A stretch of DNA of 64,000 bases from Microplitis mediator (lineage: Eukaryota > Arthropoda > Insecta > Hymenoptera > Braconidae). Location: contig NC_079970.1 of NCBI RefSeq assembly GCF_029852145.1, forward strand, positions 10,907,662 through 10,971,661, in the 5' to 3' direction. The position numbers and the translations under genes were made by a program. Shown in pieces: positions 35,401-47,900 of this stretch. How positions within the stretch are numbered: the first letter of the stretch is position 1; every line of letters starts with the position of its first letter. A model generated the notes under the pieces. That model saw only the letters and a list, made by a program, of their open reading frames with translations, was not told the origin of the DNA and did not search any database.

Positions 35401-38400
35401 TGCCTGGTCATATATGTTCATGTCTGTTCATGGCTGTTCATGTCTGCTCATAGATCTAAAATTTTGTTGACCAAGAATCTATCACGTATAAGATTTTTAT
35501 TACTTGAAGTTCATACGAAACTTACTTTTCAACTAAATCTCTTAGGTCAGTGGGTAGTGAGTTACACTTTCAAGCGCAAGGTCCACGGTTCAAAACCTGC
35601 ACACGCCCGAATTTTTTATTTTTTTTATTTTTATAGCAATAATTATATACATGTATAATTGAATATAGTTATACATAATTATATATAATTATATAGGGCC
35701 ATTTTTTATATATAATTTTTTTACCCGGATGGGCATGAACAGACATGAACATACCGGATCAGACCTGAACATGCCTGATCAGGCCTGGTCAGGCATAGTC
35801 ATTTTTCATGTCTGATCAGGCCTGAAGACTCATTCCTGTTCATGTCTGATCAGGTCTGATCATTTTTTCCCGGGATTGTAAAACAATACTTAAATTCAAC
35901 TGAATTTGAAATTCACAAATTGTTTAAGCGTCAAAAAAAATAAACTTCGTTTATTAAATTATATAAATATAGAAATCTACTTCTATTTCGGATGCCGAAT
36001 GGCTTTTTTTGTAGTTCTACGCGCTTCACGAACCCTCCTGCAACAAATTAAACAAAGAAAGTAACCTGATTCTAACTATTTTTATTATCTTCATGATAGC
36101 ATGGTCCTTTTTATGCACGATACCTTTAAGTCAAATTAACAAAATTTGTTTTTTTTTGTTCAATTTTGCAATGATCAAATAGAGTTTTTCAGGTTTACAT
36201 TTATTTTTTATAATATTTTTTAATAACATCATATAAATCGAGGTCAAATGTTGCTAGTTGCATGACAGCTATGCTTTTAAAATTCAATAATTTAAAAACT
36301 ATGAAACCGAGTCTAAAATTTTTTTATATATCGTTTAACACGTTAGAGTTTATGATGCTGACAAGATTAATTTTTACTTCTAATGGATTTTATCAGAAAT
36401 TATTTTTTAGCATGTAAAAGAACGATTTTGACTAGTCGCAACAAAATCAAAAATGGTGTGGTGATTTATGAGAACATTTTGTTGTATTAAAATAACCCGA
36501 ATAAACATAAATTGTTTGATGATTTTTACATATCTGATTTTGTTTCTTAAAACAATTATTTTTTATTCATATTTAAATTTCTAATCAACAGGTTCAATGG
36601 TTATTGGAAAACTATGAGACAGCTGACGGCGTTTCTCTACCAAGATCAACGCTCTATAATCATTATTTACGCCACTGTTCCGATAATAAACTAGATCCTG
36701 TGAATGCAGCAAGTTTTGGTAAATTAATTCGATCTGTATTCCTTGGTTTGAGAACTCGACGTCTAGGAACTCGGTAAAATAATAATTATATATTTTTCTT
36801 AAACTTGCTTAATTTATCTTTTGAGAGTAATCGATATCGATCAAACAAATTGGCTTTAAGGTGTAAAGCTAAATTTTATTTATTAATATATTTGTTTTTA
36901 AATTGAAAGTTATCGACGCGATTTATCTGACAACGCTTTACAATATAACATAGCTCTATAAACTTGTAATCTAGTGATATTTTTTGAACCTGCTTATACA
37001 AATGAGACATTATGGTGAAATGTTTAAAAAAATATACCTCAGTTAGATTTTTATGAGAAATCTACTTAACACTTGAAGAATTGTTCGAGTACGTCTGATT
37101 TTTTTTTTTTGATACTTCATATTGCAAAGTTGCAATTCAATCCAAAACTGCTTTTACTCTTTATCCTGGTTACTTAAATCTAGTTCTGTCGAAATCTTTG
37201 CCTTTACTTAATAATAATCATATACAATAATTTCAGAATTGTATGTTTTTTAATTATAATCAAACTTTCAAGCTTTTGTAGCCCTAGGCAAGACATAACT
37301 TATCTTGAGCGCGAAGAGCCACTCTTGAATGCTTGCTTCGGATCATTTTTGATGAAATGAGTTTTGAATTAGATTGAAACGTCGCAATATAAAATATCTA
37401 AGAAAAATTCAGGAGACACTCAATTTTTTAATATTTTTTAGACGAATTCTCTATTGTATGAATCATGCAGTAATGAATATTTACAGTAATGATAGAGATC
37501 TGATATCATGTTTGAAACTTTCAGTACATTGAATTATGAGTTATCCAAAGAAAATACGCTGAATTATTATTTTTTTAATTTTTAATAAACGATATCTCTT
37601 AAACAAATCAACCGATTGTAATAGTTCTTACGGCAATCGACGCATTTTGTTGAATTCGTTAACTGATTTTCGAATTGATTAATCAAGTCGTATTGCACAC
37701 CTTGAACGCGAAGCGGAGAGCTTGGGCTCTACTGTCGAATTTTTTAAGTCTCGCGTTTTCCTCACATTAAGCCGTATTTATTTTTGTTCACCGCACTAAT
37801 ACGATATGGAAAGTACATTAATAGAAAAAGGAAAAATTAATGAACAAGATTGACGCTTTTCTTAAATTGAACAACAACACGCATTATTATAAAAAAAGTT
37901 CGATAAAGAAATTATATCGTGGTTGTCCTTCAGTCTGTGATTCATAAATTCTCTGTGAACAATATATCTCGAGAACTATTTTACAAAACAACTTATTTTT
38001 TTCACTATCTTCAGAATCATGAAAAGATAGTTCCTCTCAATAATCACTTCTGTACTCCTTTTCGTTCTTTTATATTAAATCATTATTTTTAAAACTGATA
38101 GTTTAATATGTAAACAAACACATACTGCAGACATTTTTTTTTTACTTTTGAAACTTGATCACTTTCAATGAGACACCTGGTGATGCAAACTGAAAGCGGC
38201 TATTTCTTATGTGGAAAAAAATGTTTAAACTGAGACAAAAACTATGGATGACGTGTAGCAGAGTATTGAAATAAAATAAAAAATTAATGTAATTAGGTTA
38301 GTTGCTTTTTTTCTATTTTTGTTATTAGTTATTTAACTATTTTTCTCGGTAAGTAAATATGAATTGTCAGTATCGTACTATCCAAAATCTTTCGTATTAA

Positions 38401-41400
38401 TTGAACAGATAAAACTTTTTTTTTAAATGGAAAAGAAATATGTGATTCATTAATGAATGGAAGTAAATTAGCTACCCGAAATATTACGTGAGTGTTTGAG
38501 GTGTACATTTTTGGATTTTCCAAGAATTTTTTGAAAAATTCACATATTCTAAAAAACAAGTTTTTTTCGTGTGCTTTAATTATCTCAGCATCTATTCGAT
38601 CTAATGATCTGAAATCCACAGGAATATCGGCTGCTCACAAGTTCTTTTAACTGCCGGAAAAACCATTCAAATCGGTTGATTATTTTAATAGTTATAGAAG
38701 GATTACATATAGTCGCAAGCACATATGCATGCATACACACACACATACACTGCTCGGAAAATAGTCAAAACAGCCCCCCGGACTTGAAAACATTGACATC
38801 TATTAAAAAATCGATTTTTGAAAATCGGACTGAAAACAATAACTTACCTTTATTTTTTTAACTTCAAATTCTCTTAACGAGAAGTTAAAAATATCATTTA
38901 ATAAAATACAAATTTACGATATGACAGATGAGTTACAAATGAAGCGAAGACTTGATGTAAACTCAAAAAATTGATTAAGTCAATTAATATCATTAACCAC
39001 AAATGCAGATAACGTAAAGCATACATATAACATATACACTTTACTCGTGAAACGAAATAATTGCACTTGAGTATTGCTGCAATAATAATTTCTAATAGCT
39101 AGACACCCCAATAACAATTTTCCAAATGTTAAAAAATTATCACAAACAAAACCATAATGCCATCAAATAATTCGATTAATATTCAACTAGAATCAATCGG
39201 TTTGGATTGAAGTTTTAAATCAAGGAAACTCGCACTAAAAATCGTAAACAAGTACTCAATCAAATTAACAAAATGCTTAATTACCGCGTGACCAGAATTA
39301 ACTCGATTATTTTAATCTTACTTAATATTCGAATTCGATAGCTGTGAGTTAACAACCACTTAAGTTGTTGATTAACTAATAAACTAACCTAAAATTTTAT
39401 CAAAATACAGCCTAAGTAAAGCGAAAAAGCAAAAATAAACACAGCTAGCCGTCACAATATCCAATCAGTAAAGACTCCAGGAGTATCTCTCTATTCTCTT
39501 ACTGTACTTTGTTTGATATTTCTTATATCGACTTTTCGAAGGAGAACCTCCCGAGATGGCATTAACTTGTTATCGACTGTTGAAAACTTTTGAGCTCTTT
39601 CCCAAGGCTGGGAGAATCACTTTGGCGATTTCTAACAAATGATAAACTTAAATTAAAATACAAAATTGCTTAAAACGAATGTCAGCGTTATGCTTTTTCT
39701 CAATATAACTATAAAGTATAATGGTGAAAACGGCGAGGTTCTCTCGTGCTTGAAATATGCTGCTCGCAACTAAATTCAAGAATTAGTTGAGGAAAAATGG
39801 ATAATGCTGTAACTAAATAATTTTATTTATGTAAAATTCATAATTAAAAATTTAATTAAACTTTAATCGTGATTTTATCTGGTTTTACTAAGGATTTATA
39901 CGTTTGTCTAAATTTTATTCTTAGAAATAAGAAAAACATCGATTTTTGTAAAAAAAAAAAAAAAAAAAAAAACATTTTTTAACTCCCCGCTAATAAAAAT
40001 TGAATATTTCGAAAATAAGGGAAAATATTGTTTTAAATTTTTCATCTAAAGTATTTTTTATGGAATTTTTTGACATTTACATTTTTAGTGGAAATTCCAA
40101 ATATCATTATTACGGGATCCGGGTAAAGCCGACTTCTCCTTTAATAATGTTGAATGAAGATGGAACATCACGACATCAACAAAATTCAAATAGCCATACC
40201 AAAAGATTTAAATTTATTAATAATCAAAAACAAGAGGCAATCTATGAAAATAATTCCCATGGGACCGCTAGTATTTCCTCAAGTAATTTGTCATCACAAT
40301 ATCATCAGTACTTGGGTGAAGCGAATGGTGCTATTCCCGAATTTCCTGAGATAATTGTTAATCATGACTCATCACTTCCTGAAGATTGCACACTAGAAGA
40401 TATTGATACATTTCGTAGTATTTATCGTGAACATTGTGAAGCTTTTCTCGACGCGGTTCTAAACTTTGAGTTTGGTACGATCGAAAGTCTTTGGCGAGAA
40501 TTCTGGAGAAGTCAAGATAATAATAATGGAGACGAATGTGAGGAAGAAAAATATTTATCAAAGTAAATTTATTAATATTATATAATTTTATAAATTATTA
40601 GCTACAACTTTATTTATATTAAATAATTCATTTTCAACAGAACGAAATTATATCATATGTGTAAATGTGGTGAAGTTCAAGATTTTATTAAGACAGTTGA
40701 TTATACATTTTATCAAAATCTAGTCGAAGTGTTGATGCCAGATGTTCTTCGACCGATTCCCAGTGAGTTTAGTTATTATTTTTTTTTTTTTTCGGCGTAT
40801 GACGAATATTCCATATTTCATCTGTGTTTCTAATAATCCACTTTGTTTGGGAATATATAAAGGTACACTGACACAGTCTATTAGAAATTTTGCAAAAGGA
40901 TTGGAATCCTGGTTAACGGCAGCCATGAATGACTGTCCAGAAGAAATGATGCAAATTAAAGTGGGTTGACTCTACTTTTTAAACATATTTATTATAAGAC
41001 AGAATAAAATTCACGTTTTTATTTTCAGTTAACAGCTGTTTCAGCTTTTGCCCAAACTCTACGTAGATATACGTCATTGAATCACCTTGCTCAGGCTGCA
41101 CGTGCTGTACTTCAAAATTCTAGTCAAATCAATCAAATGTTGGCAGACTTAAATCGTGTAGATTTTCATAATGTTCAAGAGCAAGTACGTAATGGATGAT
41201 TAATTATGCGTTACATTTATTTTATAAATGAAAATAATTATTGAACTTATTTCAAGGCTTCATGGGTTTGCCAATGTGATTATACAGTAGTTCAAAGATT
41301 AGAAGCAGATTTTAAGGTCACTTTACAACAGCAAAATTCATTAGAACAGTGGGCAATTTGGTTGAAAAGTGTCGTTACTCAAGTATTGAAACCTTTTGAA

Positions 41401-44400
41401 GGGAAATCATCATTTGCGAAAGCAGCTCGTCAATTTTTATTAAAATGGTCATTTTACAGGTACAATCAGTCATTCATATTATCAAACTTATTTTTTTTTT
41501 GGGTAGATTTTTCTAAAATCTAACTATTGTATTCGTCCTCATGCTTAATTTTTCAAGGAATTTTGTCACAACCTACCGTAATTAGTTGAGTAGGGTTCGA
41601 AAATACCATCCATTAAAAAATTTATAAATGTATGTATATATTTATATATATGGGATATAACGCAGTTTTGAGGACACGATTACGCCTACAATTCTTATCA
41701 GATCTTAATGAAATTTTTTACACTTATTCTATAGGCAATTACCTTGATCAAGTTCGAAGATGGGCTGAATCGTTTGAATTGTTTTGAAATTATAGCTGTT
41801 TGAAGTTTTCATGGTTTTTCGTAGAAATCGGTTTTTAATCACTGCTAAAACTTATATAACTTCAAAACTAATATTCATAGACAATTTCCGTAAAAAGTAT
41901 CTGAAAGCTTCTCTAATAATCTTTAATTTATGACCTTAAGCTTTATGTTTTGACTATTTCTTCCAATAATTTGATAGCCTTGAAATTTTTAATGAAATCA
42001 AAAAATGTTGAAAATATGGGTTTTATTGCACATAACTTAAGCATTTCCAATTATAATCCAATTTCGTCAGTTTTATTTTATTGTACACAAAATAACCTGT
42101 AAATTTCACAGCTATTTTATATTGTAAAAGTATTTCTTTTGTTATGAATGATGTTTCAATCGTACCTACACGTCCTATAATTATATCTGATCTTGTCATT
42201 GTAATAGTCATTACAATTATAATCTCATACTAATTAAATTTTCTATACTTTGTTTACGTGAAGGTTAGTTTGGTACATTACATCTATAATGTTTTGTCAA
42301 ATCAACTATCTGAAGTTCTCTGTCGAAAATAGTCGTTGTCTTTTTTGACTCTCACTCTTAGCAAACGAGCCTGATTTCATATCATGACTATACATTGTAA
42401 CGTAATATTTTTTAAGACTCAATTAAACCCAATAATTACTCAAAACTTTTTACTCAACAAATTTACTCCAGAACTCAAAACTGAAATTACTCAAAATCAG
42501 GCTACGTTACACTTCGCCCACCAATCACCCCTCTCATCTCCTCCAGATCCTGACGGGCGCCAGCCGACTTTTATTTCCCCGGTATCGGCAACCGGTCTAA
42601 ACGTGCACGTAAATTAAAACCTATAAACTATACCCTTTGGAGATGAGAGACATGACCGGCGGTAGCGGCATGTCCTGGTGCACTCAGTATGCTAGGTTGT
42701 GGAGAGAGGGTCGCGGTTCTTTCAATGCGAAAGAAGCCGATTATTTACATAATAGAAAAGACATGAAATAACAAAACAAAACTAAATAAAATTACCATGA
42801 AGATGACGCGAGAGTGACGCGGAGGAGGGCCCAAAAGACCCGCGGTCCAATACTCTTGGTCCATCACGCAAATAAATACCTGGGCAAGACATCGGGAACT
42901 TCTCGACGACGACGAATCACAAACTTTATACACTACTAGATAAGATATAAAATAAAATATAAATAAATAATGCGGTAATTTGCGACAACTATCACGACAA
43001 ACGGCTCCAAGAGCACCATACCCAGAGCCACAAGCTCCAAAACGACAGCAGTCCACGGTCGTGGTCGAGGTCCACCCGGGCGACTCTCCGACTCACCACC
43101 GCTTACTCTAAAACTCCAAACTCGACTACTGGGTCGACTCGTTCACGAACGACGCCAAGTCTCCACTTTTCTCCTCAACGGTAGTCACACAACTGTTACA
43201 CGATAATCTCCCACTCTAATTCGCTTACTCCACTTCATCTCTTTCAATCCCACATTCTCGCTCCTCCATCCATCCTTACCTTCACAAGCATACAAGCCGT
43301 GGACTCACGGGCCTTCTTGTAATGTTACTCCCCGAGATATCCGAAGTTAGCGAATTGTTGGCTTCCTCGAGCATCGCAAACGAGGCCTGCCATCCCCCCT
43401 GTAACCGTACACGTACCCCAGCTAACTTCGGGTACCACCACGAAGGGGCGGCGACATCTCAGTCGCACCTCCGTGATCACCACGTCAACCCTGAGGGCTA
43501 GTCGTCATCACTGGTCTGGAGGCACGTTATCTTGGCCACTATCCGCGACACAGCTAGACCTCCCCCGTTAAATCCACGCTCCATCACACAGACACTCCAG
43601 AAACATACCCCACACCGTACACGTACTCTATCACACACTTATCTTACCATACACATTTATACCCCATATCCTCAACTCATTATCCAATACCCTCAACTCG
43701 ACACACATACTCACTTTTTCTCTCGCTATCACACAGACCCACGTACTCCAACCTTCAACTCCATCCCCTCGGCAATGTAACGTCACAACATGTACACTAA
43801 CATGTATCACAAGATATGTATGTATGAAACTTTTTATATAGATTAATTGGAAAATCTACCTACCATTTCGGCTGCCGAATGGCCTTTTTATCACTGGAAT
43901 CACCAAACCAGTAAATCCTAAGTTAGATAATTTTTGATCTGTGGCATTATCTCAAAACCGCGCATACATAAAAACTGGATAATTTTTGATTTGTGGAATT
44001 ATCACCAAAACCACGCGAAATTAAAACTAAAACTATAAAATCCATACGAAAAATTACGTCACAGTATATTGTAACATATAATTTTATTACTCTATCAGAC
44101 TCAACAAAATTACACATAAAGGGTATAGCCGGATTAATATGGGGATTCTGCCCCCATGGCTTTTTTGACTTAAACTTAGGGGGTCGATTTGGTGTCGAAT
44201 AACAATAATTCACCTCAATTTTTGGCTCTTTAACTCAAACGGTATTCGAGAATTTCAAAAAAACCTGTTTTTTCGAAATTATTTTCATTTTTATAGTAAA
44301 ATTCGGAATTAATCAATGATGGTTTTTTTTCTAATTCTTACGAGTCCAAAACATGAAAAAATCATATGTTAGTGATTCTCAAACGGAAAGCCGATTTTTA

Positions 44401-44902
44401 ACGGAGAAAAGAAAATTATAATCTTTTTTTTTAGCCTTTTTGAAAATGTCTTTCATACTCCTCTATACTCAGGAATTTTTTTGAATTTTTTGAATTGGTA
44501 GAACAATTCAAAAAAAATTAAAAACTCATTTTTTTAAAAATTCTTGCGTTTTAACAAACTTGACGTATATATGATATCAGATACTTTTTGTAGGAAATTA
44601 AATTTTCTACAAGAATGTGCTCGTTAAAATTTGAAAAAAATTTTTTTGACGGAATAAAAATGAAAAATAATTTTAAAAAAATAAACATTGAGGAAACTAA
44701 ATTTTTGTTGATCTTTGAAACCCGTAACTTTGTCCCAGTTCGTTTGACGTATATAATGCTTGAACACTTTTTAGGTAGATTTTTCTAAAATCTAACTATT
44801 GTATTTGTCTTCATGGTCGATTCTTCAAGGAATTTTGTCACAACCTATCATAATTAGTTGAGTAGGGTTCAAAAATACCATCCGTTAAAAAATTTATATA
44901 TG

Positions 44903-44951
<49 letters not shown>

Positions 44952-47900
44952 GATATAACGCAGTTTTGAGGACACGATTACGCCTACAATTCTTATCAGA
45001 TCTTAATGAAATTTTTCACACTTATTCTATGGGTGATTATCACGGTTAAGTTCGAAGATGGGCAAACTCGGTTGATTAGTTTAGAAGTTATGGCTTTTTG
45101 AAATTTCCATGATTTTTTGAAAAAATCAATTTTTTTCCACATTCAAGTTCATATAATTTTAAAACTAATACTCGTAGACAATTTCCGTAAAAAGTATCTG
45201 AAAGCTTGTCTAATAAGCTTTAATTTATGACCTTAGACTTTATATTTCGACCATTTCATCCTATAATTTGATGACCTTGAAAATTTTAATGGAATCAAAA
45301 AATGTTGAAAATATGGGTTTCATTCCACATAACTTATGAATTTTCCATTATAATCCGGTTTCGTCAGTTGTATTTTATTGTGCACAAAATAACCTGTAAA
45401 TTTCACTGCTATTTTATATTTTAAAAGTATTTCTGTTATTACTTATGATGTATCAAATGTACCTCTACTCCCTATGATTATCACTGGTCTTGTCATTACG
45501 ACAGCACCTACAGTTCTTATCGGATCTTAATGAAATTTTCCACACTTATTCTATAGGCGATTATCTTGATCAAGTTTAAAGATGGGCTAAATCGTTTGAA
45601 AAGTTTTGAAGTTATGGCTGTTTAAAATTTTCACGATTTTTCGAAAAAATCAGTTTTTATCCACTTTTAAAGTTTATATAATTTTAAAACTGAAACTCAT
45701 AGATAATTTCTGTAAAAAGTATTTCAAATTTTGACTAATAAGCTTTAATTTATGACCTTAACCTTTATGTTTCGAGTATTTCTTCCAATAATTTGATAGC
45801 CTTGAAATTTTCATGAAATCAAAAAAAGTCTAAAATATGGTTTTCATTCCACATAACTTATGTATTTTCCATTATAATACAATTTTGTCAGTTGTACTTT
45901 ATTGTGAACAAAATAACCTGCAAATTTTACAGCTATTTTATATTTTAAAAGTATTTCTTTTAATATTTATGATGTTTCAATCGTACCTGTAGTCCTAAAA
46001 TTATATCTGATCTTGCCATCGTAATAGCAATTACAATTATGATCTCATACTAATTAAATTTTCTATACTTTTTTACGTGAAGGTTAGTTTGGTAGATTAC
46101 CTATATAATGCTTTGTCGAATCAACTATCTGAAGTTCTCTATCGAAAATAGTCGTTGTCTTTTTTTACCCTCACTCTAAGAAAACGAGCCTAATATCATA
46201 TCATGTCTATACTAACATGCATCACAAGATATGTATGTATGTGACTTTTTATAAATCTACCTTCTATTTCGGCTGCCGAATGGCCTTTTTTTTGTAGAGA
46301 CTTTAATTTCCTACGAAATTATACTAGGCAAAATTGAAAAAAAAATTTTTTCCATAGTCTTAATACCGAAAAACTGAAATGAAAAATTTTCGCGCATATT
46401 TTAAATGGGAAAGGGGACCCCCCTTTGTGAAAGCTCAATGTTGAAGATATCTGGCTGAAATTCGGTGAGGATTTTCCTTATAACATAAAGTAACTTTTGA
46501 GCTCATAAGACGTTGAAAAAAAATATATTTGTTTTTTTTTGGACACCCTAATACTTATAGATTATTTCATACTATTATAGATTATTTCATATTACCGTTT
46601 GAGTTAAAGAGCTAAAAATTGAGGTGAATTATTTTCATTCGACACCAAATCGACCCCCTAAGTTTATGTCAAAAAAGCCATGGGGGCAGAATCCCTATAT
46701 TAATCCGGCTATGCCCTTTTACTCAATACTGAAATTAGACAAAATCGGGCCACGCTTCACTTCGTCCACCTGTCATCTCTCTCATTTCCTCCAGATCCTG
46801 ACGGAACCAACTGACTTTTGTTTCCCCGGTATCGGCAACCGGTCTAAATGTACACGTGAATTAAAACCTAAGATCTCAATCCTTTGGAGATGAGTGATCT
46901 TTTAAAATTTTGAATATACTTAAGAGCTTTTCACATAATCCTTGAAATTTATAGAACACTCCAGAGCATTGTAGATAAATTAGAATCATTTTCAATTGAT
47001 TTAAATCCAGTAAGAACAGTTTGGAGCTTCCCAAATGATTCTCGAAATTTCTAGAACAATCCCGAACTTTCCAGACTGATTAAGATAATTATTTAATGAT
47101 TATAAAAATTTAAATATATTTAAGAACTTTCAAGATTATTTTTGAAATTTCTATAGAACAACCCAGAACATTCTAGATCAGTCATAGACATATCGTCGAA
47201 GGTAACTTTTTTCAACCCCCATATTTTTTTCCACACTCATAATTATCTATTAAATTGAATCCTCTCATTTAATTAAAATTTCGAAAATCGAGTAAGAAGT
47301 AGATTTTTGGATGATACAAATATCCAAAAATTGATTACGAAAAAAATCGTAAGTTACCAACTTATTCCTTACAATATAATGAATATATATGCCAAGTTTC
47401 AAATTTTTGCATCGAAATCATACGTATTTTCCATTTAAAACTTTGACTGCGGTAAGGGCCAGATTAAAATTGAAATTAAGAGCTGTAAATTGACAAGAAT
47501 TTTTTTCTATTTATGTGAAACCGATTGAGGACTATCGTGAAAAAAAAGTCCGAAATCCCCAAAATAAGGACCACCCTAATATATCGCGTGCTAAAAGGTA
47601 AAAGGGCGCATAAATTTTTTTCTTATCGCTAATCGATTAGTAAACATTTTTTACGCATGAAAATCGAACATAGATTTCCTAAAGTTAAAAGGGCGTATGC
47701 CCTTAATTATGCGCCCTTTTAGCTTAAGGAATTTGAAAATTTTGTGACCTAAAGCTAAAAGGATCTACAAATTTTTGTTCCAAGGAATTTATTAAAAAGT
47801 TTAGTCTAAGTCTGAAAATGAAAAAAAAAAAAAAAATGCTACAGTCAAAAAAGTGCATTCTAACTAATCCACTGTAAAAAAATTTTCGGACCCGGTGTAG

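Larger units (their letters stand above)
34935..35874. mobile_element. Inner element with CCGGGAAAAAATGATCA termini and TGCCTGTTCATG repeats
   Basis: The left end CCGGGAAAAAATGATCAG and right end TGATCATTTTTTCCCGG are inverted repeats. The left 500 bp consist almost wholly of variants of a 10-bp unit, TGCCTGTTCA / TGATCAGGCC, also present in reverse orientation in the right 130 bp (GGCATGAACAGACATGAACA). Between them lie a tRNA-like insertion and AT-rich sequence. Confidence 0.7.
34735..35958. mobile_element. TIR element interrupted by a second TIR element
   Basis: The left arm AACGAAGTTTAATTTTTTTG to TATTGTTTTACAA (34740-34818) is matched in reverse complement by 35877-35955. Immediately inside the left arm is a hairpin of AAACTTCAT motifs (34819-34930), then the element at 34935-35874. 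Outer and inner parts are both non-coding. Confidence 0.65.
41503..43905 (+). mobile_element. Long repeat element, copy 1, in the last long Rfx intron
   Basis: It starts GGTAGATTTTTCTAAAATCT and ends near CATTTCGGCTGCCGAATGGC (43880-43900). Internal landmarks are GGATATAACGCAGTTTTGAG (41650), AATAACCTGTAAATTTCAC (42091), GTGAAGGTTAGTTTGGTACA (42259) and CAAGATATGTATGTATG (43812). Copy 2 at 44772-46293 follows the same order. Copy 1 is longer because of the GC-richer block at about 42400-43790. No coding capacity was recognised. Confidence 0.6.
44114..46716. mobile_element. TIR element (about 145-bp arms) split by copy 2 of the long repeat
   Basis: AAGGGTATAGCCGGATTAAT at 44115 and ATTAATCCGGCTATGCCCTT ending at about 46716 are inverted. 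The match covers GGGATTCTGCCCCCATGGC, GGGGGTCGATTTGGTGTCG and GAGTTAAAGAGC. The two open frames at 43947-44213 and 46624-46893 are the same TIR read twice. 44772-46293 lies inside. Confidence 0.65.

Noticed and set aside
42745..43056. 103-codon minus-strand frame beginning with a cysteine/glycine-rich segment
   Set aside because: A signal or domain could not be recognised, it lies within the GC-richer insert, and the frame ends in low-complexity hydrophobic residues.
44858..45049. 63-codon frame
   Set aside because: Alternating Tyr-Ile residues come from the (TA)n microsatellite.
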